Origin: Siphonodentalium dalli
Lineage: Eukaryota > Mollusca > Scaphopoda > Gadilida > Siphonodentaliidae
Direction: 5' to 3'
Length of the DNA stretch: 64,000 bases
Assembly (NCBI GenBank): GCA_032622095.1
Contig: CP136066.1
Coordinates: 97,859,319-97,923,318, forward strand
Under the pieces are notes generated by a model that searched no databases, was not told the origin of the DNA, and saw nothing but the letters and a program-made list of their open reading frames with translations. Shown here piece by piece: positions 10,850-22,530 of the stretch. How positions within the stretch are numbered: the stretch's first letter is position 1; each line of letters begins with the position of its first letter. Position numbers and translations under genes: made by a program.

Positions 10850-12180
10850 GATATGAACAATCTATAAAAGGCATTAATATTTGTCAGATTCTGTGATTTG
10901 TACAGCCGAAATTAATACGCTTGGCTTGACTTGTTTACGAAATCACCCTCCAAATGAATATTCAGATCATTCACACATCTCAGTTATTCTGAAAGATGAC
11001 ATCAAACATCATAAGGAAACCTCCTTCACGAACACCCTTCAAGAGGGGAAATTTATTTTGAATGATGATACATGCCCTATTTATAAGCAGGAGTTCAAAT
11101 CAGCTGAAACAATTAACTTGATATCAAGTTTAAATGAAATGCTCTCTGATAAGAACAGTAAATATATTGATTTGTTTATTTCAAAATTGAACGATATTTA
11201 TCATTCGGCTGCTAGAAAAACTGTAAAATTCATCCCTTATAGACAAAACACACAAAGGAAAAATTCAAAATTCAAACATCCCTGGATGACCCCAGACTGT
11301 TATAGACTTAGAAATCAGGTAAGATCGTTAGGGGAAAAATTACAAAAGTTTCCTGACAACTATGAGCTGAGACAGTCGTTTTGCTCCACCAGAAGTCGAT
11401 ATAACAAATTGAGAAAATAACTGAAAAAATCTACAACAGAATCCTTAACTAACAATATCAACAGTTTGGAAGAGAAAAAATCATAAAGCCTTCTGGAACC
11501 TATTCAAATCTTTACAAAAATCCAAGAACAAGGCCTCATCACCAATTGATGATACCGAATGGCTAAATCACTATAAAACTCTTTTATCCTCCCAGAACTC
11601 TGTCGATGAATTAAAGCAAAATGAAAGTTCATCACAAGGTGAAAGGAATCTGCTAGACCACCCGTTTACCTGTGCTGAAGTTCGTCAATCGATCAAATCG
11701 TTGAAAAATAAGAAGAAGGAAGGGATAGACGTTATTCTCAACGAATTTCTGAAATATAGTCAAGACAGTATGCTACTCACGTTGACAAACCTTTTCAACA
11801 AATTGTTTGATACCGGAATTTTCCCAACGAGTTGGAAGTTGTCCATTCTCATTTCTTTATACAAATCAGGTGACCCAACCAATTGCGATAATTACAGAGG
11901 CATTAGTATCTCCAGTAACTTAGGAAAACTTTTCACCAAGATTTTACAGAAAAGATTAGTTAAATTTCTTATTGAAGAGCAAAATTTATCAGTTAATCAA
12001 ATAGGCTTCATCCCAGGATCCAGAACAACTGATCATGTTTTTATAATGAAAACCTTGATGACTAAATATCTTGAGGTCAAGGGTAAACAAGAGCATCGAT
12101 AGGGCGTGGCAAAATACGCCCTTTAGCCATTTCGAATTGTACTATCGCAACAACAGAATTGAATTGAATTGAATTGAAAT
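10850..12180 (+). mobile_element. LINE with internal deletion and GAATT tail
   Basis: A non-LTR retrotransposon remnant. It begins inside the end of the endonuclease, continues through the first reverse transcriptase blocks, then jumps to a 3' end with a short hairpin (GGGCGT / ACGCCC near 12108-12123) and a (GAATT)n tail at 12156-12180. The polymerase palm and C-terminus are missing. It is therefore 5' truncated and also deleted internally. Confidence 0.8.
10881..12102 (+). pseudogene. LINE endonuclease end and reverse transcriptase fingers, broken
   Basis: The first segment (10881-11420) keeps the SDH motif that ends APE endonucleases (YSDHSHIS, residues 27-34) and the linker to the polymerase. 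A TAA at 11418-11420 and a frameshift in an A-run near 11470-11485 interrupt it. Reading resumes as HKAFWNLFKS and joins the segment from 11701. That segment carries ISLYKSGDP, NYRGISI, LGKLFTKIL and NQIGFIPGSRTTDHVF, the early polymerase blocks of CR1-group LINEs. It stops at 12102, before any Y/FxDD catalytic motif. It cannot encode an active polymerase. Confidence 0.85.
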
Positions 12181-13929
12181 GCCGTTGAAACTCGAGCAAC
12201 GCACGTGCGAAATGACGTCATCGTAAACAAGGCGACTCTTCAAGTTCAAATCGTACATGCCTCGCTTGAAGATGAATTCGGCTCGGAACGAAAGCGTTTT
12301 ACTAAAAATTACTTTGTGGTGGGATTTAAATTTGAATATTCTTAGTTACATGTATGCATATATTGATGTGTTTACACGCGAGCTTCTATGGCGACTTGCA
12401 GGATTTCTCGGATGTTCTGAACTTATTGAAGTGAAGTGAAATTCGGTCCTTGATTCCTGACGCTGCTGAGTTCAAGCGGGGACAGCCATTCTCGGAATTC
12501 TCGACTCGAATGGAATCGGATTAGATAGCCTCCTCAAAAGCATGTTTGGTTCTAGTGGGTCTTTACACACATCAATGTTTATTCAATTGTGATGAGCTGC
12601 AAATTTCTCGAGAATGTGTGACTGGAAGTGTTGACAGGTAGACAAGTGGTGATAATTCGATTGCATTTTCTTTTCACTGGACTGGAGACAGTCACAGTGA
12701 GTGGGCTGTGGAGAGGAGGCTGAATCGAATTTGTCAACAATAGACTGATGTGGATTATTTCTATGCCTATGGTATGTATTTACTATTGATCTATGGGATG
12801 TTATTTTTTAACATTTTGAATTACAATTAACAAAATTTGTTATAATTGTATTGCAACTATTGTTATTGTCCGTATTCCCCATACAAATGATACATCATGT
12901 GCACATACGTTATGATAGACTAATAGTACTCGTAGTAGTTAATACCACACTACTGTCAATATTCTAACATGTTCATTTACAAGATCATAATGTTAATTGT
13001 TATTACTATTTGATGTGTACTGTACTGTACATCAGTCATCAATTTAAAAACTGATATTTTTATAATGTGTTGAATTTAGTTTAAACTTTTAAATTTAACT
13101 TATATAAGCAGAGCCTGGTTGAATATTTACCATATGGTGGGTCGTTCCCATCCTCAAGCTATTGATGTCATTGAGACATTCAATGTTATTTTGCTATTCT
13201 GCATGCGAAGAGGTAGGCTGCTTGAGACCTCGTGGTAGATACATTCACTCCAGGAATTAAATTTTTTGGATATAAACTTTGACAATTTAGCCAAACACAT
13301 TATTTTCATATCAGTGATGATTGATGACATATCATTTCTTACTGTAGTGGATGAGGTCCGGATACAGGTAGCTTAAATTAAAGACTTACGTTACCGAAAT
13401 GCTGGGAAATATATTAGTAAGGTATGTTCTATAATACCACGATAGGCATATTTAATATGGAAATATATTCAGCAGTAAGGCACATGTCCAGAATTCTATT
13501 TATCAGTAAAAGGGTTAATGCATGAAATTTGTCGGTTGATTGGGGTGAAAATTGGCGTATTTCTATTACCCCTTTTTATAAAGGTAGTCTTTGATGACGC
13601 GAATATAGCAGGAGCGGATATAGAGGGTCCGCGCAGAGCGCGTTACGAGCCCCTGTGGATGACACTTTGCAAGATTTTTTTTTGGTCATCAAATTTTATG
13701 AATGCGAATTTGTTGATTGCTTTCATCAGCTACATGGTCAAGTTTCTGTTCAAGTTAATTTCATATGTGAAAAACACACCCCCAGCGGGAGACATTAATT
13801 CACTGAATTAAATTGTTTTATTTTGGTATTTGTTGAAAATTGTGAATGATCAACACCTATTGTGTTCTCAATTTGTTCATTTTAGCCTCATGTATTGTAT
13901 GCCCTTCTATAGTCCAGACTACAAAGAAA
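12181..13929. other. No recognisable gene or repeat
   Basis: AT-rich sequence with no supported feature. A 97-codon frame at 13518-13811 shows no recognisable family or splice context. Confidence 0.55.
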
Positions 13930-14425
13930 TATCAAATTAATTAGATGCAATAGTCTTTTCAACTAGTTTTTCCTGTCGCATCTACATACATGTATAGTCC
14001 TGTTTACTATGAAACTTAATCAGAACAACTAGATTACCTGGCCAATATGATTATGTATAACAGTTGTTTTGACTAGAAAAATCATTCAGTTGTACTAAGA
14101 CGTCTCCTCAATTTCACATGTAAAGCTTGTCTGGATGACCATGAACCTTGGTCTAATTAACTAGATGCAATAGCCTTTTTAACTCGGTTTGCTAGTCACT
14201 TCTATTAAAAATTTTAGTCCCATTGACAAAGAAACTGCATCAAATCAACTATGCGTCATAGTCAGTATGATTAGGTAAAACTGTTGTTTTAACTGGAGAA
14301 GTTAGTCAGCTTTACTAAGACATCTATACATTCTAAGTATATTAAGTACTGGAAACACTAGTTTGAAAGACAGGCAAATTTGGTCATATTAACTAGGTAT
14401 CATAGTTAGTTTAATGGAGACATCA
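13930..14425. repeat. Diverged 221-bp tandem repeat
   Basis: About 2.2 copies. TTAATTAGATGCAATAG (13939 region) matches TTAACTAGATGCAATAG (14157 region) and TTAACTAGGTATCATAG (14386 region); AAGACGTCTCC (14098) matches AAGACATCTAT (14319). The short word AACTAG recurs through it. Confidence 0.75.
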
Positions 14426-14498
14426 AGTCAAATGTACTAGGAAACATAGTTGTCTACTGGACAATCATTCTTACTAGTTCACTTGGTCAATGGACCCT

Positions 14499-14810
14499 TG
14501 GTGGCGCGCTCACCGACCAAAGACAGGCGGTTGTCCAGCCACGTTGACCTAGAATAATTATAGGTATAAATATCGAGGGCCATCGGTATATAACAGCAGA
14601 ATTCTAAAGGAGCACGTCATTGTAACATTTTGGTGTGTTGTTACACCGCTTTACGAAACGGTACTTGACCTTTGCGGTTTTATGTTATATATCTAGTATC
14701 GTAAATCATAAAGTTATATCGCCGAGTAAAAGCAAGTTTCAGTCACAAATGTCATTTTTGAAGTTTAGTACACATGCGCAATTTGATAGCATGCCCAAAG
14801 AGAGATGAGC
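14499..14810 (+). repeat. Rep-D copy 3
   Basis: The third copy of the 7885 repeat. Its left edge GGTGGCGCGCTCACC and the GATGAGCGCCC near 14806 could be imperfect inverted ends, though this is not seen in the other copies. Confidence 0.75.
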
Positions 14811-14886
14811 GCCCTTGTGCAGTTTATTTACAAACTCTATAATGTTAATAGGGATCAGGACACAACGACGCATGCCAATGCCAAAC

Positions 14887-15615
14887 ATACATATATATGT
14901 ACATTATATACACAAAACAATCTACGTATGTAACATTATTATAGTCAGTGGAGGTATACTACTATGTGTTAATTTACAGTAATTTAGTAACTGTGTCGGG
15001 GAATATTCGATCATAATAAACATACTGACCTAGCTGACGCTCATCACAATTTCAAAGTAAACTGTGTGACTTCTGGCGCGAAACTGGTAATTACACTGAC
15101 GTAGGAAAGTTTTCAACGATGAATACTGTTTATATCAGAAAAATGAGGACAGCGATATTTTTGATAACATCGATCGAAAATGTACTGCATAAAGAGTCTG
15201 ATTGCATTTCTTTAATACTATCGTCATAATGTTAAGGGCCGCCCCATGGAGACGTTTATCGCTAGAAAATTTGGCGCTTCTAGTCGAAATCTAAAGAGCA
15301 TCGCTCGGACGACAATGGAACTTATACTCGAGCGACAACCGAACATACAGGGCGGGAATCGGAGCGAAAACATAAATCACAGTTTTCAACATTATGCTGG
15401 CTTATTTTGGCAACATGATCGGGGAACATGTTCCGGTTGACGCTAGAGGTAAACGTTAACACAATATGTTATTAAACTTACCTTATAATCTGTGTTTTTA
15501 AGTTGTTCGGGTGGTAAATTTGAAAATTGCTCGGTCGACAAGCGGAATGACTCCAAAAAACGGAATCGGCATTTGCTCGGGCGGAATGGGTTTTCGAGGA
15601 ATAGATCCTCCAAAG
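14887..15615 (-). repeat. Rep-C copy 1
   Basis: Read on the minus strand it starts at a small hairpin, GGAGGATCTATTCCTCG, then CATTCCGCCCGAGCAAA, GTCGACCGAGCAATTTT and TGATATAAACAGTATTC, and ends around TATATAATGTACAT. The same landmarks in the same order occur at 24712-28134 (interrupted) and 53278-53915 (partial). It is the most compact copy and gives the uninterrupted state of several insertion sites in copy 2. No coding sequence recognised. Confidence 0.8.
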
Positions 15616-15639
15616 ATCCACGCGCCGACCTACATGTAT

Positions 15640-15735
15640 ACCGAAACGGGAAATTGTCTTAAGAACGACAGTGGATTGATTCGCTGCGATCGTTGCGACA
15701 TATATATTTCACATTGCAGCATGGTGTGTGTTCTT
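15640..15735 (+). pseudogene. Possible PHD-like zinc finger fragment
   Basis: One frame reads NCLKNDSGLIRCDRCDIY followed by ISHC. The spacing of GLIRCDRCD resembles the middle of a PHD finger (a binuclear zinc module), but the first Cys pair is incomplete and no splice signals or continuation are evident. It may be eroded from a LINE first frame or a host gene, or be chance. Low confidence. Confidence 0.25.
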
Positions 15736-17570
15736 CCAACCGAGCAGAGGGGCGTGTCTTTTTCGGACGACTGTTTGAAACTCGACCCAAACCTAGTTCA
15801 GCCCAATATTCTACCCAGGTGGCCACTCACGATTCTGAATTTATTTCAGACAATTACCGATTATTTTCGGACACCGTTTTCGAACTATTTTTGAATGTTT
15901 GACCCAAATTTTCATGCTACATAAAAAAAGACATTTCCGTAGTCATTTGCTAAATTTTCCCGACCGAGAAGACGGCAACTCAATTATGGACCCAAAATTT
16001 TCTGTCCAAAATATTCGGCCCAAGTGGAAATTTACGATTTTGAAATTATTTCGGACACTTTCCGCGTAGTTTCGACCCATTTTTAACTTTTCGGTCAAAT
16101 TTGCAACCAGCCCAAACGTTCGTCCTACTTCACTTATGACGTTCACGTAGTCATTTGTCACATTTTCCTAATATTTTCGACCGAACATTCCACTATTCCA
16201 TCCCATCCTGCTACCATTTCGTACCACCCTGTCACCTTAATATCACCCCCTGCCACCATTCCATCCCACCAACAACCATACCATACACCCCTGCCACCAT
16301 TGCATCCATGCCACCATCCCATCCTAAATGAAATTCCACATTTTCAGTTTTATTTTTTTCAGATTGAGCAGAGACTATTTTCGACCCACATTTTACTTTT
16401 CGACCACAAATTTCGCCCAACTTCACTACGGACGTTCCTGTTATTTGCGGCCGAGCAGAGGGGTGAGTCATTTTCCGACCACTTTTCGAAGCTCGATCCA
16501 TAACTTTTTCGTCCCAAAATGTTCTGTCCATTTGGCACGATTCTGAAGTTATTTCGGTCAATTTCCGCGTATTTTCTTAATTTGCCTATTTTCGACCCAT
16601 TTTTTTCTTTTCGTCCCAATTTATTTTCGACGGAAAATTTTCGCATCATGCATCCATGCCACCATCCCATCCTAGTTGGATTTTTTTTTCAACCGAGCAG
16701 AGCGGTAATTTAATTTTGGACAACTTTTTTAAAACTCGAACCAAATTTATTTTGGTCTGAATTTGTTTTCGCCGAGGTCGCCGCTTACGAAATTGCCACA
16801 TTTTCCGATTTATTTTCAGATCAAGCAGAGGGCGTTTCCGGCCAATTTTCGACCCATTATTTACTTTTCAATCTCAATTTTTTCACCCTAAATTTTACCC
16901 AAACTTCACTAAGTCACGTTTGAACCACGTTTTGAAACTCGACCCAAAAAGTTCGCCTCATGTAGTTACACGCGCATTCGCCACATTTTCCGACCGAGCA
17001 GAGGGGCTAGTCATTTTCCAACCACTTTCTAAACTCGACCCATAACTTTTTTCGCCACAAAATGTTCTACCCAGGTGGCACGATTCTGTAGTTATTTTGG
17101 TCAATTTCCACGTATTTTCGGACTTTGCCCATTTTCGAACCATGTTTACTTTTGGACCCAATTTATTTTCGACAAAAGTTTTCGCCCAACTTCACTGAGG
17201 ACGTGCCCGCAGACATTTGTCATATTTAAAAAAAAAATTCCCAACAAACACAACCCAATTTGTTTTGTTCAAAATGTTTCGCCCAGGTGGCAACTTATGA
17301 ATTTGCGGTAATTTGCCACATTTTCGACCGAGCAGAGGTGCGAGTCGTTTTCGGACCACCTTTTGAAACTCAAGTCTTTTTCGGCCCAAATTGTTCAACC
17401 AGGTGGCTACAATTTCCATGCATTTCAACCCATCTTTTACTATCGACCCAATTTATTCTGGCCCAAATTTTCATCTTACTTCAATGAGGGCGTTCCCGGA
17501 GTCATTTATCACATTTTCCTAAATTTTCGGACCACTTTTTGAAACTCGACCTAAAATTATCTTATCGACT
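15736..17570. repeat. Degenerate satellite of about 240-330 bp
   Basis: Diverged units share GACCGAGCAGAGG (starting about 15740, 16450, 16693, 16996 and 17326), AAACTCGACCCA, CCCAGGTGGC and TTTTCGACCCA. CCACCATCCCATCC-type short repeats interrupt it at 16190-16330 and 16650-16675. Open frames on both strands here come from the repeats. Confidence 0.8.
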
Positions 17571-17611
17571 CTCCAAACTGATTAATGCCGTGAGACAAAC
17601 CCGGAAGGAAC

Positions 17612-17660
17612 CGTGAGTAGCAATCTCTATCAGAAGGCACCAGTCATACTGCCTTTCTGA
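17612..17660. repeat. Direct repeat, copy 1 of pair
   Basis: It contains GCAATCTCTATCAGAAGG and CACCAGTCATACT, repeated with few changes at 19245-19295. The pair brackets a 1.6-kb stretch that includes coding-like, cysteine-rich pieces, so it may mark the ends of an unrecognised element. Confidence 0.55.
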
Positions 17661-17865
17661 CTCTCTCGTCGGCTGGGTACTAGCCTGTGGTTTCTATATT
17701 TAGCGTGGGGTTTTCCAACCAAAATGGCGAAAACCTATCGCCCCAAAACAGCTGCCCCAAAGGCAAATTTCTTATGTGCTTCGAGAACAATTCCCGCACT
17801 AAAAACTTATAGAGAATCAGAGCGGTAGTTTCGTTTACGATTTCGCAAGCTACTCGTCAAAATTG

Positions 17866-18023
17866 CAGCAAATTAGAACTCTTGTGTTTGACTTGCCATT
17901 CGTTTTGTCGTGACAATGTCGTCCATGTGCGTTTAGACATTTGTGTTGATAAAATAATCGGAGAACCAAATCACACCGTTTCGCAATATAGTCCTTTGGT
18001 TCTAGTGGGACTTTCAAAACTTA
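17866..18023 (+). other. Candidate cysteine-rich exon
   Basis: A frame open from about 17813 runs through KLELLCLTCHSFC and QYSPLVLVGLSKLK, and ends at a good donor-like site (CTTAAG followed by GTACGA at 18024). A possible acceptor (AATTGCAG) ends at 17868. The upstream pyrimidine tract is weak. The protein is not recognised. Confidence 0.25.
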
Positions 18024-18544
18024 AGGTACGAAATTACACAAATTCTATCCGATATTTTGTGTGCTTAATAAGGGCAGAATGTTGCAATGATAGCATATTA
18101 TATATCTTAATATCGCGGAGTCCACCAAATGTGTGTAAAATGTCGCCGGTATCAGCGGTCTTATCGATTCATCAAGGGAGGTAACCCTGCATGGAGTTTG
18201 CGTGAGTATATAACACACGGAACGTATAGCCAATCAAATTATTTTATATATTTTACAAGCATATAAAAGTTACCCATTTGCGGATTGTGCCCATTAAAGG
18301 CACCGGCGGTGTTCGTTGCAGAAATAAAATATAAAGATTTTGTTCATATATATGCCAAACATAATCAGCGCGTAAATAGTATATTGTCGTCAAGACGTAC
18401 GATGGTGTACGTAAACAAGAGCCTACTCGTGTTACATAAGTTGTGCTTCTGTTTACATGCATAACACAGCGCAATTCTATTGGTTAACGCTCTTTATATT
18501 TTATACCATATCCGGATCTAAACAAAAGCTAGGAAACGTAACGT

Positions 18545-18634
18545 TTTTTTGTTGCTTTTGTTTACATAATAAAGGGGGAAAATTGACAATAACATGCTGT
18601 TTATGCCATATTTCTGATTGGTATAAGAACAAGG
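18545..18634 (+). other. Candidate zinc-finger-like exon piece
   Basis: The frame reads KLTITCCLCHISDWYKNK and stops at a consensus-like donor (AACAAG followed by GTATGT). A pyrimidine-rich stretch precedes it. The CxxC plus W pattern could be part of a PHD-like module. Its phase does not match the donor at 18023, so the two pieces may not belong to one transcript. Confidence 0.2.
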
Positions 18635-18639
18635 TATGT

Positions 18640-19244
18640 CTATATTTTACTATTCTTTCTGTTTATGGCGGTTTTTGACGGAGCTGAATATTTTAACAGC
18701 ATAGGCTACCCACCGCCAACGCCGCCCGTATCATTAAGGAACAAGGAAATGGTAATGGAATTCACGTTGCTATGGTTGTCACTAAAATATCGAACCCCGA
18801 ACTTGGAATTATGTTGATATATACATCGGCATAATGTTTACACATATATTCATCAGTTTAGTAAATTTGAATTATGATATATGGGTGCGGGTCATTTAAT
18901 ATTCAAACCAAATAACACCCAGCCAAAAAAGAAATATATAGAGAATAACCACACTTTTTCAGTGGATGTGGGTTAAATCTCATTCGTGATGACAAAACAT
19001 TTGAATTTCCAACGTGACTAGTGGCTTACCGGTATTTGTTTTTAGAAAACATGTATTACAACAAACTAGAAATATATCATAGACAAAACAAAATAATTAA
19101 TGCCAAATATTGGAAAAGAAAATTATGGGAGCATAATTAGAAAGTTATCTTCCTGGTTAGAAATTCCCCACTAGGAGCCGTGATCAAAATTCTAGTGATG
19201 CTCGCCATTTTCAATAAAACATGTGCAGCACATTCAAGAACCTA
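18640..19244. other. No recognisable gene or repeat
   Basis: AT-rich; nothing supported. Confidence 0.5.
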
Positions 19245-19295
19245 CATCGGCAATCTCTATCAGAGCGCACCAGTCATACTTCCTTTCTGACCGAG
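19245..19295. repeat. Direct repeat, copy 2 of pair
   Basis: Matches 17612-17660. Confidence 0.55.
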
Positions 19296-19423
19296 TTACC
19301 AAGGGAGGTCGGACACGACGACTGCAGCCTGTGACGCTCGAATACGGCCATGTACGAATTTTCATACCAATTTGTTGTCAGGTTTCTTTGGACCAACTTT
19401 GTCTACGACTTCGTGTCCACTTT

Positions 19424-19449
19424 ATTTATATATATATATATATATATTT
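19424..19449. repeat. TA dinucleotide microsatellite
   Basis: An uninterrupted TA run. The sequence from here to 20047 is AT-rich and holds no supported gene. Confidence 0.85.
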
Positions 19450-20055
19450 ATAGTCCAGATTTATATATATTTCCGAAAATATTTTAATGAAGTCAGAAAT
19501 GAGTTTTTGACGCATTTATTGATGGTATGTGGACTGACACTCCTATATATATTATACTATTTATAAACTGGGGAAAACCACCCAAAATATGGCCTGTTGT
19601 GAAAAAGCAACTTTATTTTCGTCAAACAATCGAAATGGCATCTGCTTATTTTTCTTCTGTGGTTTTTTTAGGACACGCTAGGTTTGAATATCATAAATGT
19701 CTCAAACTCGTAATATATATATACCATAGTTACTTTGTGATATATAATATAAGCAACCAATGGCATATATAAATATATATATTCCTATTTTCTAATCCGT
19801 TTGTTTCAAAGATGTCTCGTTTTGTTTTGCTTTTAATTTCTGTACTTGCATGAACATGATCTTTTCTACGTATCTTCTGGCTGTTATTCCCGAAACGAAT
19901 TCCAGTGAATCATCGAGGTTTTTCCAACTAAAAAAAGCACAGACCTAATTTTGTTTGACAACACAACACAACACCGATCAAAAGAAGAAACTGTATATAT
20001 TATGTCGGCTCTTGCGATTAGCCAATCAGCGTCGATAAATAGTGACGCTATTTGA

Positions 20056-20394
20056 AGGGATTGACTATTTCGAGTAACAGGAACGGAACGAGGAACAGGA
20101 ACGAGTTCCGAGGAACAGAGATATAAGCTCACATTTCTCGCGTTTTGCTCTATGTAACGATACATATTATACATCATTCGAAAGGTTAGCATAGCCCCTT
20201 CATTAATAGTGCAACATTTAGACACTAATATTGCGAACAAAGCGTACACTTGGCCAGGAACAGCGAGCGTTGAATAAGAAATTAGCTAAAAACGAAAAAA
20301 TCCGAGTACCGGGAATCAGTACCGGGATACATATTATACATCATTCGAAAGGTTAGCATATCCCCTTCCGAGCGTTGAATAAGAAATTAGCGAT
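20056..20394 (-). repeat. Inverted terminal satellite segment
   Basis: The 208-bp unit in reverse orientation, including GTGCAACATTTAGACACTAA and CGAAAGGTTAGCAT. Its first part is nearly identical, inverted, to 21329-21523 and 24462-24655. Part of the unit is repeated again before the switch to direct orientation near 20395. Confidence 0.85.
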
Positions 20395-21530
20395 AAAAGT
20401 GAGCTTATATCTCTGTTCCTGATTCCCGGTACTCGGATTTTTTCGTTTTTAGCTAATTTCTTATTCAACGCTCGCCGTTCCTGACCAAGTGTACGCTTTG
20501 TTCGCAATATTAGTGTCTAAATGTTGCAATATTAATGAAGGGGATATGCTAACCTTTCGAATGATGTATAATATGTATTTTTACATAGCGTTAAACGCGA
20601 GAAATATGAGCTTATATCTCTGTTCCTGATTCCTGTTAGTCGGATTTTTTCCAGTTTTTAACTAATTTCTTATTCAACGCTCGCCGTTCCTGGCCAAATG
20701 TACGCTTTGTTCGCAATATTATTGTCTAAATGTTGCAATATTAATGAAGGGGATATGCTAACCTTTCGAATGATGTATAATATGTATCGTTACATAGCGC
20801 AAAACGCGAGAAATGTGAGCTTATATCTCTGTTCCTGATTCCCGGTACTCGGAAATTTTCGTTTTTTTGCTAATTTCTTATTCAACGCTCGCCGTTCCTG
20901 GCCAAGTATACGCTTTGTTCGCATTATTAGTGTCTAAATGTTGCAATATTAATGAAGGGGATATGCTATCCTTTCGAATGATGGATAATATGTATCGTTA
21001 CATAGCGCAAAACGCGAGAAATGTGAGCTTATATCTCTGTTCCTGATTCCCGGTACTCGGATTTTTTCGTTTTGTAGCTAATTTCTTATTCAACGCTCTC
21101 TGTTCCTGGCCAAGTGTATGCTTTGTTCGCAATATTATTGTCTAAATGTTGCAATATTAATGAAGGGGATATGCTAACCTTTCGAATGTTGTATAATATG
21201 TATCGTTACATAGCGCAAAACGCGAGAAATGTGAGCTTATATCTCTGTTCCTGATTCCCGGTACTCGGATTTTTTCGTTTTTAGCTAATTTCTTATTCAA
21301 CGCTCGCCGTTCCTGGCCAAGTGTACGCTTTGTTCGCAATATTAGTGTCTAAATGTTGCACTATTAATGAAGGGGCTATGCTAACCTTTCGAATGATGTA
21401 TAATATGTATCGTTACATAGAGCAAAACGCGAGAAATGTGAGCTTATATCTCTGTTACTGGTTCCTGTTACTCGAAATAGTCATTCTGTTACTCGGAACC
21501 CGTTCCTGTTCCTCGTTCCGTTTTGGATAA
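20395..21530 (+). repeat. 208-bp satellite, array A
   Basis: About five direct copies, period 207-210 bp. The anchor GCTTATATCTCTGTT recurs at about 20403, 20609, 20819, 21027, 21235 and 21442. The last copy is the terminal type, with GTTACTCGAAATAGTCATTC, as found at the element ends. Confidence 0.95.
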
Positions 21531-22530
21531 TTTATGATTCACCGCTCGACGTTCCTAGCCCAATTATTCGCATAGTTCTCATAAGTATCGTTTCATTGTT
21601 GCAATATTCATGAAGTGGAGAGGCCATGTTTTCGACTGGTGTATAAAGAGTATTTTTTTATTGCGTAAAACGCGAGAACATTAAGTTTATATCTCTGTTA
21701 CTCGGAAAAAGTTTACGTTTTGCTAATTTCCGATTCACAGCTCGATGTTCGTGGCCAGATATACGCATAGTTCTCAATAGTAGTGTTTAAATGTTGTAAT
21801 ATTAAAGAAGGAAGGTTGCATTGCTTTCGAATGATGTATAATATGTATTGTTTCATAGCTTAAAGCGTGAGACATTTGAGCTTTGTTCCCGATCATTCCT
21901 GTTACTCCAAATAGTCGCTGCTTCACCATAAGTTGTTCCTGTTCTTTAAATAATTGTGAAGTGTGTGATAGGGAGGGGGGGGGGGGGTTGTAACCCCGGG
22001 ATGGTCGAAAGGGCCAATAGGCCCTTTCCTTCACCCCTCATATTTTTGCCTTTATTGCGTACATAAGAAGAACAAAGGAGCAATTTTGGACTTTTTTGTG
22101 TTCACTTTCTTTTATCTTGTGGTGGATGCTTTGAACAGGAAACCAAGAGCTGAGCCTGTGTCTTGACATATACCGTTCCAGATGTTCTTTCGAATTGGTC
22201 TCGTCCTCGTTCCTGTTACTTCAAATTCGTCAATTCGTACATAATCTGTTCCTATGCCTGGTTTGAGATAACCCCGCCTACTGAATTTTCTGATTGGCTG
22301 CGCCATATATCCTATATATAGATATTTGTCCGGGGAATCTAAGATTTCGCCTAAAAGATATCATTCATTTTCACACTTTGTCTGAACTTTATTGCACAAA
22401 AAGCATTTTATGCGACAGAAATGAATATAGTGAATGATACTCTTTCCATTTCTGTAAATACTTGGCAGTGACGTTGCGTAATTCGTGAGAAATCTGCGAC
22501 TTTCTACGAAGAATAAGTTACGTACGTTCT
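21531..22530. other. Core between the two satellite arrays
   Basis: The first 350 bp are strongly diverged copies of the unit (GATGTATAATATGTATTG near 21833). The stretch from about 21890 to 22520 is not repetitive in this window and has a 13-bp G-run at 21975-21987. No protein family is recognised in any frame. It may be captured sequence or an old interior. Confidence 0.6.

Noticed and set aside
13518-13811. 97-codon frame with hydrophobic C-terminus
   Set aside because: No recognisable family, no splice support, and A/T-rich codons consistent with chance.
16232-16670. Overlapping 100-codon frames on both strands
   Set aside because: They lie in the degenerate satellite; the open frames reflect low stop density of the repeat.
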